Positions 1 to 11,963 are shown, numbered from the stretch's first letter. The stretch is 64,000 nucleotides of DNA from Pseudo-nitzschia pungens (GCA_037355855.1 CM074766.1:3348001-3412000); one strand, 5' to 3'. Notes: generated by a model not told the origin, from the letters alone. A program made the numbers and translations.

Positions 1-254
1 ACAGAAGACCCATGCATAGAGGATGAAGAGGCTGAGGAGGCAGAGGAAGAGGATGATCTGGTATCAAGAGTAGGAGAGGGAGTAGTAAGAGCAGAGGTGA
101 CACTAGAATGTCTTGGAGGAGTCTTTTGCACAAATGGGCGCTTGTTAGACCGAGCCCCAGGGGCAGACCTAGCAGAAGAAGGAGGCATGGAAGATCTTTT
201 CTTCCGGGAAGCTGCTTGGGAGGTGGGCCACCCCTTAGTGGGAGGGGGAGGCAT
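1..254 (-). CDS. Ser/Pro-rich open frame, cut by the window edge
   Basis: On the minus strand an ATG at 254 opens a frame that stays open to the window edge (84 residues). The residues look protein-like: Pro-rich at the start, then basic, then Ser-rich. Just upstream, in the same frame, lies a CPQC pair, and further upstream the frame enters the 34-bp minisatellite, so the true start is uncertain. No family is recognised. It could be the N-terminus of a retroelement or host protein, or a chance frame beside the repeat. Coding status is inference only. Confidence 0.25.
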   Translation of the reverse strand, partial: MPPPPTKGWPTSQAASRKKRSSMPPSSARSAPGARSNKRPFVQKTPPRHSSVTSALTTPSPTLDTRSSSSSASSASSSSMHGSS

Positions 255-289
255 TGTACCAGAAGTGGAGCACTGAGGGCAAATGACAA

Positions 290-3200
290 ATGCCGGGGCA
301 GGAGAAGCACAGGTGGAGAGCAAATCAACAGCAGGAAACCTCCAGTGGAGTGCAGGAGCACCAACTGAAACGCCGCGCTGGAATGGAGAAGCACCGGTTG
401 AGTACAAAGGCCGGGGCAGGAGAAGCACCGATTGAGGGCAAACAACAGCTGAAAAGCAAGCAATTGGGTGCTGGACCAACAGCAGACACGCCTCTTGGAT
501 GTGCAAGTGCAAGGTGATGACAAAGGCCGAAGCAGGGGAAGCACCGGTTGATGACAAAGGCCGGGGCAGGAGAAGCACCGGTTAATGACAAAGGCCGGGG
601 CAGGAGAAGCACCAGTTGAGAGCAATGCAACAACTGAAAAGCAAGCAGTTGGGTGTTGGACCAACAGCAGACACGCCTCTTGGATGTGCAAGTGCCAGGT
701 GATGACAAAGGCCGGGGCAGGAGAAGCACCGGTTGAAGGCAAAGGCCGGGGCAGAAGAAGCACCGGTTGATGACAAAGGCCGGGGCAGAAGAAGCACCGG
801 TTGAAGACACAGGCCGGGGCAGGAGAAGCACCGGTTGATGACAAAGGCCGGGGCAGGAGAAGCACCAGTTGAGAGCAAAGCAACAACTGAAAAGCAAGCA
901 GTTGGGTGTTGGACCAACAGCAGACACGCCTCTTGGATGTGCAAGTGCCAGGTGATGACAAAGGCCGGGGCAGGAGAAGCACCGGTTGAAGGCAAAGGCC
1001 GGGGCAGGAGAAGCACCAGTTGATGACAAAGGCCGGGGCAGGAGAAGCACCGGTTGATGACAAAGGCCGGGGCAGGAGAAGCACCGGGTGAGGGCAAACA
1101 ACAGCTGAAAAGCAAGCAATTGGGTGCTGGACCAACAGCAGACACGCCTCTTGGATGTGCAAGTGCCAGGTGATGACAAAGGCCGGGGCAGGAGAAGCAC
1201 CGGTTGAAGGCAAAAGCCGGGGCAGAAGAAGCACCGGTTGAAGACAAAGGCCGGGGCAGGAGAAGCACCGGGTGAGGGCAAAGACCGGGATAGGAGAAGC
1301 ACCAGTTGAGAGCAAAGCAACAACTGAAAAGCAAGCAGTTGGGTGTTGGACCAACAGCAGACACGCCTCTTGGATGTGCAAGTGCCAGGTGATGACAAAG
1401 GCCGGGGCAGGAGAAGCACCGGTTGAAGAAAAAGGCCGGGGCAGGAGAAGCACCAGTTGATGACAAAGGCCGGGGCAGGAGAAGCACCGGTTGATGACAA
1501 AGGCCGGGGCAGGAGAAGCACCGGGTGAGGGCAAACAACAGCTGAAAAGCAAGCAATTGGGTGCTGGACCAACAGCAGACACGCCTCTTGGATGTGCAAG
1601 TGCCAGGTGATGACAAAGGCCGGGGCAGGAGAAGCACCGGTTGAAGGCAAAAGCCGGGGCAGAAGAAGCACCGGTTGAAGACAAAGGCCGGGGCAGGAGA
1701 AGCACCGGGTGAGGGCAAAGACCGGGATAGGAGAAGCACCAGTTGAGAGCAAAGCAACAACTGAAAAGCAAGCAGTTGGGTGTTGGACCAACAGCAGACA
1801 CGCCTCTTGGATGTGCAAGTGCCAGGTGATGACAAAGGCCGGGGCAGGAGAAGCACCGGTTGAAGAAAAAGGCTGGGGCAGAAGAAGCACCGGTTGATGA
1901 CAAAGGCCGGGGCAGAAGAAGCACCGGTTGAAGACAAAGGCCGGGGCAGGAGAGGCACCGGTTGATGACAAAGGCCGGGGCAGGAGAAGCACCAGTTGAG
2001 AGCAATGCAACAACTGAAAAGCAAGCCGTTGGGTGTTGGACCAACAGCAGACACGCCTCTTGGATGTGCAAGTGCCAGGTGATGACAAAGGCCGAAGCAG
2101 GGGAAGCACCGGTTGATGACAAAGGCCGGGGCAGGAGAAGCACCGGTTGATGACAAAGGCCGGGGCAGGAGAAGCACCAGTTGAGAGCAAAGCAACAACT
2201 GAAAAGCAATCAGTTGGGTGTTGGACCAACAGCAGACACGCCGCTTGGATGTGCAAGTGCCAGGTGATGACAAAGGCCGAAGCAGGGGAAGCACCGGTTG
2301 ATGACAAAGGCTGAGGCAGGAGAAGCACCAGTTGAGAGCAAAGCAAAAACTGAAAAGCAAGCAGTTGGGTGTTGGACCAACAGCAGACATGCCTCTTGGA
2401 TGTGCAAGTGCCAGGTGATGACAAAGGCCGGGGCAGGAGAAGCACCGGTTGAAGGCAAAAGCCGGGGCAGAAGAAGCACCGGTTGAAGACAAAGGCCGGG
2501 GCAGGAGAAGCACCGGGTGAGGGCAAAGACCGGGATAGGAGAAGCACCAGTTGAGAGCAAAGCAACAACTGAAAAGCAAGCAGTTGGGTGTTGGACCAAC
2601 AGCAGACACGCCTCTTGGATGTGCAAGTGCCAGGTGATGACAAAGGCCGGGGCAGGAGAAGCACCGGTTGAAGACAAAGGCTGGGGCAGAAGAAGCACCG
2701 GTTGATGACAAAGGCCGGGGCAGAAGAAGCACCGGTTGAAGACAAAGGCCGGGGCAGGAGAGGCACCGGTTGATGACAAAGGCCGGGGCAGGAGAAGCAC
2801 CAGTTGAGAGCAAAGCAACAACTGAAAAGCAAGCAGTTGGGTGTTGGACCAACAGCAGACACGCCTCTTGGATGTGCATGTGCCAGGTGATGACAAAGGC
2901 CGAAGCAGGGGAAGCACCGGTTGATGACAAAGGCCGGGGCAGGAGAAGCACCGGTTGATGACAAAGGCCGGGGCAGGAGAAGCACCAGTTGAGAGCAAAG
3001 CAACAACTGAAAAGCAATCAGTTGGGTGTTGGACCAACAGCAGACACGCCTCTTGGATGTGCAAGTGCCAGGTGATGACAAAGGCCGAAGCAGGGGAAGC
3101 ACCGGTTGATGACAAAGGCCGGGGCAGGAGAAGCACCGGTTGATGACAAAGGCCGGGGCAGGAGAAGCACCACCAGTTGAGAGCAAAGCAAAAACTGAAA

Positions 3201-3960
3201 AGCAAGCAGTTGGGTGTTGGACCAACAGCAGACACGCCTCTTGGATGTGCAAGTGCCAGGTGATGACAAAGGCCGAAGCAGGGGAAGCACCGGTTGATGA
3301 CAAAGGCCGGGGCAGAAGAAGCACCGGTTGAAGACAAAGGCCGGGGCAGGAGAGGCACCGGTTGATGACAAAGGCCGGGGCAGGAGAAGCACCAGTTGAG
3401 AGCAATGCAACAACTGAAAAGCAAGCAGTTGGGTGTTGGACCAACAGCAGACACGCCTCTTGGATGTGCAAGTGCCAGGTGATGACAAAGGCCGAAGCAG
3501 GGGAAGCACCGGTTGAAGACAAAGGCCGGGGCAGGAGAAGCACCGGGTGAGGGCAAAGGCCGGGATAGGAGAAGCACCAGTTGAGAGCAAAGCAACAACT
3601 GAAAAGCAAGCAGTTGAGTGTTGGACCAACAGCAGACACGCCTCTTGGATATGCAAGTGCCAGGTAATGAAAAAAGGCCGGGGCAGGAGAAGCACCGGTT
3701 GAGGGCAAAGGCCGGGGCAGGAGAAGCACCAATGGAGGGCAAGTCAACAGGTGAATAGCAACCTGTTGGGTGCTGGAGCAACAACAGACACTGCACTGGG
3801 ATGTAAAAGTGCCAGGTGATGACAAAGGCCGGGGCAGGAGGGGCACCGGTTGAGGGCAAAGCAACAAACTGAAAAACAGTTGGGAGACAAAAGCCGGGGA
3901 GTATAAACACCAGTGTAGTGCAGAGGCCACAATAGAAACGCCGCTTGGGTGAAGAAATGC
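290..3960. repeat. 34-bp minisatellite with higher-order blocks
   Basis: The core unit, about GACAAAGGCCGGGGCAGGAG followed by AAGCACCGGTTGAT, is 34 bp long and repeats throughout, with variants such as CCGAAGCAGG. Single-copy-like blocks of about 110 bp containing CTTGGATGTGCAAGTGCC interrupt it roughly every 150-255 bp, about 16 times. Some blocks recur at exactly 437 bp (835, 1272, 1709), giving a higher-order repeat. Because 34 is not a multiple of 3, every third unit returns to the same frame. The minus strand has almost no stops in any frame, which produces very long artificial open frames. I do not call a protein here. Confidence 0.95.
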
Positions 3961-4240
3961 CAGGGGATAGGTTGTATGCTGGGAAACAGGGTACAGCAGC
4001 AAAAACAGGTCCAACGTTGGTCTGGACAAGGAAAAATTCCACGGGAACCAAAAGAAAAGACTGGAGCACTACCAGAAGAGGCACGTTGGAAACCCACAGA
4101 GGTGCTCTGGAGGTACAGAATTTAGAAACTCCAGTAGACCACTGCAAATCGTGTAGAAACTGCAGCAAATTGGCTTGTAGACTTATAGGGACCAAAAGGG
4201 AACAGGGCAGCTGCTTGCGTAGAAACCAGGGGCTTTAGTA
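3961..4240 (+). pseudogene. Retroelement gag-pol spacer remnant
   Basis: This stretch resembles the region after gag in the LTR elements at 6310-6480 and 60960-61140. It shares GGGTACAGCAGCAA, a GTCCAACGTTGGTCTGGACAAG-like segment matching GGCCAACCTTGTTCCGGACAAG, CCCACAGAGGTGCTCTGGAG and the following AACTCCAGTAGACC. It is diverged and not open. It sits directly against the minisatellite, and the repeated block in the array (CGCCTCTTGGATGTGCAAGTGCC) resembles CGCCGCTTGGGTGAAGAAATGCC at 3942-3964. The array may therefore have grown inside a dead retroelement. Confidence 0.5.
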
Positions 4241-5412
4241 GGAACACTTAGGGACCGGGAGAGATCAGTGGCAGGGCACACTTAAAAGGCTCAGGAGGGA
4301 ACTTGAAGTTCAAACTCGCAAGTACTTATAAGTGGAAACAGTATCCAGGGGCAATTGGCTTGAAAACAGGGACCTTGAGCGAGACACTTAGGGACCAGGG
4401 TTGCAGTGGAAACAGTATCCGGGGGCAATTGGCTTGAAAACAGGGACCTTGAGCGAGACACTTAGGGACCAGGGAAGCTGCTTGCTTGAAAACAGGGGCT
4501 TTAGTAGAAACACCTAGGGACCAGGAGGAGGCTTGTGTCTTGAAAACAGTGTCGAACTTGAAGTTCAAGTTGGGGTTGCTTAAGAGCGAAAACACTTAGG
4601 GAACAGGGAACTCGCGAACACTTAGGGACCAGGGGAATTGTAGTCTTGAAAACAAGGGGCGGTAGTAGCTGTAGTCTTGGAAACAAGAGTGCAATAAGTA
4701 GGAGGTACTTAGGGATCGGTTGGTCTTGGCTTGAAAACAGGTGTAGTAGAGGGAGCCTTAAGCGAAAACACTTAGGGACTGGGGGGCTTGACTAGGAAAC
4801 AGGGTAGCTCTTAAATGATAGGCACTTAGAAGAGCAGGGGGGCTATTGGCTTGAAAAGAGGGAGGAAACTGGAAGATATGCTCGTGTGAACTTGCAAATA
4901 CTTATGGATCAGCGAGTAGGAACCTTCTAGAAAAGGGGGGTGTATATGTGTTCAATCTTGAAGAATGTAGAACGTTAAGTGGGTTCGACCTTGAAGAATG
5001 TAGAACGTTAAGTGGGTATCACTTAAGGGGCTTGGAAGACTGTATAGCGTTAAATAAAAAGATGGCTTGAAAACAGATCGAAAAACAAACCGAGCTCAGA
5101 AGCGAAACAGAATCAGCTGTAGAAATTAGTACTGGAAGCTCTGTAGAAAATTATGTGTTGGGTTGTTGCCGAAGCTTGTTGCTGCCGATCGATCGACCGA
5201 CACGGAAACAAGCAACCAAAGCAACCAAAGGGAGCAATGAGCAGCCAAACAAACAGCAGAATCAGATAGGGGAGGTCTCTGTTAATAGGTGTGGTGCTTG
5301 GTTTTGTTGTAGGAGCTTTAGAAGTGAGTGAGATATCAAAGGGGAAAGTTGTGTAGAAATCTACGTGTTTTAAGTACTGGAACATCGGAACGTCGGACAA
5401 AATGCGCGGTGC
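4241..5412. repeat. Degenerate short repeats, no gene seen
   Basis: From 4240 to about 4900 the phrases CACTTAGGGACCAGGG and GGCTTGAAAACAGGG alternate many times with drift; the segment around 4340-4410 recurs at about 4400-4470. A second small repeat, GAATGTAGAACGTTAAGTGGG, occurs twice near 4963-5018. From 5100 to 5412 the sequence is unique-looking; its minus strand is open for about 100 codons but shows no recognisable domain. The junction with gag-like sequence at about 5413 is abrupt, so one end of an insertion or rearrangement lies there. Confidence 0.6.
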
Positions 5413-5958
5413 GAAAATCGTAAGACCATTCTGCTGCACACCTTCCCAAGCAAATGGATCAACAGCTACGGTCTAATCCACCAAGGAATACAAGAAGATA
5501 CCACGGTACGATTCATCGTGGATCATATGAGCTGTTTAGAGCGTCAAGCAAAACGCCGATCACTCTATCCCAATAGCGATAACAACAGCTCTGATTTGGA
5601 CGCTGACAGCATTGACAGCAACAGCTCTAATTTGGAAAGTGACAGCGACACTGAATCCGAAGACAAAGAAGAGAAAGAGCAAGAGCCATCCGGTGGCAAA
5701 AGAAAATATAACAATCCTTGCAGAATCCCCGGACACAATCATGATTGGTCCGAATGTCCAAAGAACAGATATTCCAAAAGAAATAAGAGCAATAGCAGCA
5801 ACAACAGCACTGCTACGACTCCTAGCAATGAAACTGGAAGCACTGCTTCAACGGAATCGCTCCAAGCGCATGTAAAGCAAGCGATTGAATCCTATTGCAT
5901 GCAACATGGAGGACGCGTCGAGAGAAACTTCGATGGCAGTCTCCAATGGCTACCATAG
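5413..5958 (+). pseudogene. 3' part of a gypsy-type gag
   Basis: The open frame matches the C-terminal half of the gag at 59517-60590. It starts at the equivalent of TILLHSFPNEW (here TILLHTFPSKW), continues through the FIVDHMS motif and an Asp/Ser/Asn-rich linker, then the zinc knuckle CRIPGHNHDWSEC (CHHC spacing), and ends in GGRVERNFDGSLQWLP and TAG. The N-terminal half is missing because homology stops sharply near 5413. It belongs to the truncated LTR element ending at 7428 and could only give a truncated nucleocapsid-like product. Confidence 0.8.
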
Positions 5959-7079
5959 CCACTCGAACAAAACAAAACAATATAAGGATCACAGTATCCA
6001 GCACCGTGCCTCCAGCTCCCCTGGACCTGGATGCCAGCTCAGCCCTGCTGACTGGGAAGACGCATGGAGGGAACTCCCCAAAAGAGAGGAAAGAACCTAC
6101 AGAGATGAGCCCTGTTGCAAACAATATGTTCGAACTAAAATCGAAGCGCTCAGTCCGATCCACAGCGACGGCAACAACAATCAACCAAATAAAATAATAA
6201 AACACTAAACAGATTCAATGGCAAATACAAAACAAACGCAAAGCGATCTGGACGCAGATCAACTTGCAAGGGTACAGACGCTTAACGCCATGAATCAATC
6301 GAATCGCACTGTTGATATCGATAAAGGGTACAAAGGGTACAGCAGCAACAACAAGGCCAACCTTGTTCCGGACAAGCAAATCGTCCACAGGGAGCTCCAG
6401 AAATAACCGGAGCAATCCCACGAAATCCATACTCTACACCCACAGAGGTGCTCTGGAGTTACAAAATTGAAAACTCCAGTCGACTGCTGCAAAGAACACC
6501 CAAAACAAAAGACCGGACAAAGTATACGGCAAATTGCGAGCGCATTGAAATGTAATTCAATACAACACTAACAATGCGTCCCCTCTCTGCCTTAAACATA
6601 CCCCCCAGTACAATCGCAGATACGGCAAGCAACACATTCAACGCTCCGGCTTTTCACCTACCTTGAACTCCTATCACAGGAGGTGTTTTTATGCCTACCA
6701 TGAGCAACTGATTTCGACATCGATTTCAAATCAACCGAATTTATACAATCAGCTCCACTACTCAAAGGGAGGTCCATCACAGTTGGGGGAGGAAAAGAAT
6801 TTTCTTCGACACTTTTTCTATTTTTATTCCTGTCTTTACGAGCACTCTCAAGAACAAGAAACAAATCTTCGATTTCTAAAGTTTCACAAAGAACCTTCTT
6901 CAATCCCACTTCGATCTACATTTCCATATATCTTCAAAATATTTGAAACGGCATATATCATCTTCAACCGGTTCTCCGAACAAGCATATCTCCTTTTTCC
7001 AAACGTATTGTACTGAACTACAACTCCGAACCTATTGTATTGAACCACATGCAAACTTCACCTAATCATTGGGGAACTA

Positions 7080-7428
7080 TGTAACATGCTACCGTATGTT
7101 ACTCTACGAGGGCTCTAAATGATTATTGAATCCCGCATGTACTCCAATATATATGGTATACATGTATGTATATTCAGTATGTATACACATACAACGGACA
7201 TTGTCAAATATCAAGATAAACAAAGATTCTTGTGACTCGCTGATTATTGATATTATGCCTGACGAACATTATTATTGTTCGATCGCTCATTCATCCCATA
7301 CTCAAGAAATCATTCCCATCTCGTAAAGTATTCAACCATTCTCTTTCGTAACACAATTTATTAACCTTACATCATTAAAATACCTCTATCGCATACCACT
7401 CCATCTAATTCTACCCTAGAGTGTTACA
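7080..7428 (+). repeat. 3' LTR (349 bp)
   Basis: It starts TGTAACATGCTACCG and ends GAGTGTTACA, with short inverted ends TGTAACA/TGTTACA. It is nearly the same as the LTR at 63156-63504, with about 7 differences by eye over 349 bp. It is followed directly by GTGGG (7429-7433) and LINE sequence. The LTR at 63156 is preceded by the same GTGGG in the matching LINE position. Confidence 0.93.
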
Positions 7429-7913
7429 GTGGGTGCAGGGACATCAAGCTGGAATCTTTCTTGATTGGTGGGCCCTTCGCAATCATCAGGTTGACAGCAT
7501 GGCCAAGGCCTTTCTCTCTGTCCATAGAGCTTCTGCCCATCACTATCCCAGACTTGTGTTTGAGCCCTGGGCTTTTTCTCTCAATGGATGCAAATGTTCA
7601 AGGTTTGATCAGAATGCTCTGCATGTTGCTATTTCTGGTCCTCCTCTTCTCCAATACTGGCAGACCCACCATGATATCCCAATTCCACAACCTGTTTTGA
7701 ATTCCATCCATTGGTGTGCCCATCAGTCTGCCTTCAAGCGTCTACCTCCTGGCATGCAAAGGTGGTTTGTCAAATTTGCTTCTGGCAGTATTGGTGTTGG
7801 CAACCAACTCCTTCACTACCAGTATCAGGATCACTCCAGGTGCCCATTGTGTGATGCCGAAAACGAGAAGGTGTCTCATGTGCTCTCCTGCAAGGACACT
7901 GGGGCAGTACAGT
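7429..7913 (+). pseudogene. LINE ORF2 3' piece: RNase H end and Cys/His knuckle
   Basis: After the GTGGG target duplicate the frame reads on as WVQGHQAG, then VDSMAKAF. These carry the last conserved His and Asp of an RNase H domain whose first half is at 62780-63155. Downstream lies a region of about 90 residues and a CPLCDAENEKVSHVLSC zinc-binding signature, typical of the 3' end of non-LTR ORF2 proteins. It runs into the N gap, so the stop and 3' tail are not seen. Confidence 0.85.
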
Positions 7914-8413
7914 NNNNNNNNNNNNNNNNNNNNNNNNNNNNNNNNNNNNNNNNNNNNNNNNNNNNNNNNNNNNNNNNNNNNNNNNNNNNNNNNNNNNNNN
8001 NNNNNNNNNNNNNNNNNNNNNNNNNNNNNNNNNNNNNNNNNNNNNNNNNNNNNNNNNNNNNNNNNNNNNNNNNNNNNNNNNNNNNNNNNNNNNNNNNNNN
8101 NNNNNNNNNNNNNNNNNNNNNNNNNNNNNNNNNNNNNNNNNNNNNNNNNNNNNNNNNNNNNNNNNNNNNNNNNNNNNNNNNNNNNNNNNNNNNNNNNNNN
8201 NNNNNNNNNNNNNNNNNNNNNNNNNNNNNNNNNNNNNNNNNNNNNNNNNNNNNNNNNNNNNNNNNNNNNNNNNNNNNNNNNNNNNNNNNNNNNNNNNNNN
8301 NNNNNNNNNNNNNNNNNNNNNNNNNNNNNNNNNNNNNNNNNNNNNNNNNNNNNNNNNNNNNNNNNNNNNNNNNNNNNNNNNNNNNNNNNNNNNNNNNNNN
8401 NNNNNNNNNNNNN
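7914..8413. other. Assembly gap (500 N)
   Basis: Exactly 500 undetermined bases. A round number suggests a default scaffold gap of unknown true size. It interrupts the LINE at its zinc-knuckle region. The sequence right of the gap (8414 on) shows no LINE coding match, so the order and distance of the two contigs are uncertain. Confidence 0.99.
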
Positions 8414-10854
8414 GATGGAGGCAACGTTAAAGTCTGGTTACAGACTGAGTAATTTAGTTCCACCTCTGGTGGTAAATTTATTTAAATACATATATTAATT
8501 AATTAATAGGCATTCTTTACCACTGGAGTTTGTCCCAAGATGGCTTGTCATTACCCTACAAATCAATAAACTAAATTAAGAACCCAGATGGCACCTTGCT
8601 ATTGTGAATATACTACACAAATGATAGGTCAAAACTCATGTTCTTCATTTTGTAAAGATATTTGTCCGTCGACAATAGAGATACAGAGGCAAGAGCAGTA
8701 ACAACAGTACAGCACAGAGTGCTGGCAAATAGTACTACAGAGGATACTGTTCACACACTGTTGCATATACCACGAGCACACTAGTAGCTACCACTCTAGA
8801 GGCACTCTAGAGGTACATTAGAGATGTCAAGCTTGATGCTATGTTGATATTCAAGATGATGCTACAGACTGTGGTGCTAGGGCTCCTGTGTAGAGGAGTA
8901 TACTGGGGCTACAGCGAGTAGCACCTGGTAGCTCACCACTAGGAGCTGAGCTGAGTGCTAGTAGGAGCTGTGTACTAATTGGTAGCATACAGGCTTAGCA
9001 TACAGGCTTAGCATACAGGCTTACTAGCAACAGGCTTATCCTGTTTGGTATGGGTGCTAACTCCAAAGATACCAGCGTTGTCGCGTACGATGTGTACCAG
9101 TTGTACGTACCCCGGGTATAGCATCCGCACTAATACAGTGTAGCTGAGTGCTACAAGGTTAGGGTTGCTAATGCTACGAGATACTGGATATGCTAACCTA
9201 CCATGATACCATGCTAAGACACTATGCTACCGCTGGGGTGAGGTCATTGGTGTACAGCTAGTACTATGACCGGATACCTGACTCAGACAGTTCAAGTTAG
9301 CACACGCGCTAGCACACGATTGGATCTAATTAAGTGAAGCTACGCTACTCCGTGCGCTATGCTACTCCGTAGAACACAGTACTGGAGCTACAGAGCTCTA
9401 TTATCCTACGAGTTAGCGGAGTGCTGCTACGATAAGATAGAGCTGAGCGCTTTGGCTCAGCTCCCTCCACTATATTCACTCTTTCTATTCCACTCTAAAA
9501 TAAAACCTATCATGCCCTCCCCTTTCGATCAATTCCGATGTACCTCTAGGGAAGTACCTTGTAGTAACTAAGTGTATGCAATAGAGACTGAACAGTATCG
9601 TCTGTAGTCTCACTATTTGTCAGGACTCTACGTGCTATTATTGTTATTGCAATCCCCTTATTTTGCTGACGAGCAAATATCAACGCAATGCTGAGCATGA
9701 TGTGTTCTCTTAGAGGTTTAAACTGAGAGTATTTCAAAGAGTGAGAGCATCCCGGATGGAGCTCCAGATAATGTATTGCTGATTCATATGTTGGTAAAGG
9801 GTCAGGGTACGTAGGTCCAGTACTTAATTCAACGTACTGACCATACCTCCTTTTACGGACACCTGTAGATCCAGTACTGTAGCGTACGCGCTGTACACTG
9901 TAGTACTGTACTTGATTGGTGCGCTTGCTAAACTCGCTTGCTTGTCAATAACTGCAGGGCTGGGTACACTGTTCTAGTACTAATTGTATGTGTTGACCAT
10001 ACCCCACGGTAGTTGTATAATATGGAGGTGAAATATCTTCATAATTTTGAGTCAGAATCTTGTCAAATCAAGATGTGTGTATCACATAACAATGGGTTTG
10101 GAAAGAAGCAAAACTGGGACCTCAAAGAAATAAAAATCTGATAAAAGACCAAGTTTGTTAAGCAACACACTCCCTCCCTCCTTCCTAACCATGTTGAATA
10201 TGCTTCTCATTCCACAAGAACATGCAAAATCTTTAATTTAAGTGTGTTGAGAATGTGCTCCTGCTGGTTATGATACTACCAAAATCATTGATGATTGTTC
10301 TTGTTGTTTTCATTGCTCAAATTCATTCATTGTAGGTACAAAGTTTCTGGGTTTGCATGTAATTAGGCCTACAGCTATCAACTAAAGTTGTCAGGGCAAA
10401 AAGTTAGTTATTTAAATACGTATATTATTATTATTATTATTATTAGGGTTTAAACTTCATCAAGGTATTCTCACTACAGTAATTACAATTTACTGGAACC
10501 GCTGGTTCCTACCGGTGAATATCGAGAACCAATACCGTAGAGCAACATGATGTTCGACAGAGGTCTACCGTACGAGTAAGGTTTACCGTACGCACGTTGC
10601 GAAGCGGGAACAACCAACAAGTGAACGACGGACAGACATTGCGATCTCAAATCTCTCTCCACTCCAATGAAAGAACGATCGATTTCTGAAAAACTAGGGC
10701 TCGAGCGGATACAGGCGGAAAAACTTGAAACTGACCACCGAACGAAGGAGTAAAATGAAACGATAGCAATAACGAAGTAACCTTACACCAACTACATCAG
10801 TTTTCGATCAAAACGACAAAATCAACACCCCTCGCCTTATCTCAATTCCGAAGT
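8414..10854. other. Long non-coding stretch
   Basis: No gene is supported. The segment 8700-9400 is rich in CTA/TAG-containing words, with a three-fold direct repeat of CATACAGGCTTAG near 8995-9030. A (TTA)n microsatellite lies at about 10423-10445. From about 10500 the motif CTACCGTACGAGTAAGG appears, of a kind scattered over other intergenic parts of the window. The last 150 bp are probably the promoter and 5' UTR of the gene at 10855; no TATA box stands out. Confidence 0.6.
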
Positions 10855-11697
10855 ATGTCAAACAAATCAGCTTGTAAAACTACTACTACCGCCAAACGAA
10901 AGACCGGTGGCGATTCAAACGACGAATCTGTTTCGAAAAAGAGCAAGATAGGGAAAACCAAAAAATCATCTGTGAAGGGCGCAAAGAATTCGCAATCTAC
11001 AGACATCGCGAATGGTCAATTTCGCATGCTCGACCTGAAAGATATTCACGACAAACTAGAGGCGCTTTGTGAAAGAGTTCCTGTCATTCCGGAGGGAAAT
11101 TTTGTGACCGGCAACAACGAACAAAATGGGGAACCAATTATTGATGAGAACGCGACCCGAGAATGGGCCGCTCAACTTCAAATTGTTCTTGAGGAATTCA
11201 ACCTATATGTGTGCTGCGTAGGAACAGCAACGTATAAATGGGGCACCGAAAGGACAGGAGCTGCTGACCAGAATTTGACGTTATTGTTGAGCGAAATGTC
11301 GTCCAGCCAGGAACAAATATCTACCGCTGTGACTCCACGCTTGACTAATTTGTTGGCACCAGTGGTAGATTTGGTGATCGAAAAAACCGTGACCTATCAA
11401 CAGAAAAGGACGAATGATGATAGCAATAACGAAGGTAGTACTGATGCCAATGCTGATCCCGACGCCGATACCGACAACAAAAAAAACAGCTCGACAGTTG
11501 AAGTCAAGGAAAATCATTTCACTCAAAGAGTGGTCGATCTGGCATTTCTTTCGTTATGCCACCAAATTTTAGCACGCAATGCGCCCTTACTACGGCATGT
11601 TGTGCTATCAAACTTCCACAAGCTCCTGAGAGCCATGAAGGACTTCTTGAAGGCTCAAGAAAACGACCAACAACACAGTAGAAGCTTCACGTATTAA
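10855..11697 (+). CDS. Hypothetical nuclear-type protein, 280 aa
   Basis: A single-exon frame starting at the first ATG. Residues 1-50 are Lys/Ser/Thr-rich with KRK and KKSK clusters that could act as nuclear localisation signals. Residues 55-180 and 225-270 are predicted mostly helical and contain conserved-looking aromatic and Cys residues (VCCVGTATYKWG). Residues 185-220 are an acidic Asp/Asn-rich linker. No catalytic motif is visible and I do not recognise the family. Codon use looks like that of the other host genes, and no intron is needed. The gene is likely real; its function is unknown. Confidence 0.7.
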   Translation: MSNKSACKTTTTAKRKTGGDSNDESVSKKSKIGKTKKSSVKGAKNSQSTDIANGQFRMLDLKDIHDKLEALCERVPVIPEGNFVTGNNEQNGEPIIDENATREWAAQLQIVLEEFNLYVCCVGTATYKWGTERTGAADQNLTLLLSEMSSSQEQISTAVTPRLTNLLAPVVDLVIEKTVTYQQKRTNDDSNNEGSTDANADPDADTDNKKNSSTVEVKENHFTQRVVDLAFLSLCHQILARNAPLLRHVVLSNFHKLLRAMKDFLKAQENDQQHSRSFTY

Positions 11698-11731
11698 TGG
11701 TTCACAACGCTTTCACTTCATAACATTCGCC

Positions 11732-11963
11732 ATGAATGTTGCCACGGACAACGCCAAAGTTCAAAGTGAAAAGAAAGTGAACCTCATGAATTTCGAAGGA
11801 AGTTGCTGATCTCAAAATGCCGCATCCCGATGACCCTGAAACTTTCGTATATCGTCTTTTCTTGAAAACCGGAACACGTTATGATTTGAGAGAAGCGTCA
11901 AATACAGATGCACCAAACACTTCTTATGTTCAAATTGACATTACTCCTCGTTGCGGCGTGTAA
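11732..11963 (+). other. Two short frames after the 280-aa gene
   Basis: A 25-codon frame (11732-11809) and a 48-codon frame (11817-11963) lie in different phases close together. The second, MPHPDDPETFVYRLFLKTG and onward, looks protein-like. They could be one small gene with a frameshift or unrecognised intron, or simply the 3' UTR of the preceding gene. An AATAAA sits at 11967-11972, just after the second stop. Confidence 0.3.

Larger units (their letters stand above)
5413..7428 (+). mobile_element. 5'-truncated gag-only LTR retrotransposon
   Basis: The order is gag remnant, the start of the pol-proximal spacer, a non-coding 3' region and a 3' LTR. After gag the sequence parallels the element at 58863-62023 almost step for step, including CCCACAGAGGTGCTCTGGAG, AAAGACCGG-CAAAGTATACGGC and the purine run GGGGGAGGAAAAG near 6784. 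No protease, RT, RNase H or integrase is present between 5959 and 7079. The same internal deletion appears in both copies, which suggests a fixed non-autonomous family. The 5' LTR is absent in this window. Confidence 0.8.

Noticed and set aside
325..4029. Minus-strand frame of 1234 codons (and overlapping frames of 811 and 661 codons)
   Set aside because: All are the same 34-bp minisatellite read in shifting phases; no domain, and the open state follows from repeat composition.
7421..8498. Frames crossing the N gap
   Set aside because: The gap makes them artificial; only 7429-7913 is supported, as a LINE piece.
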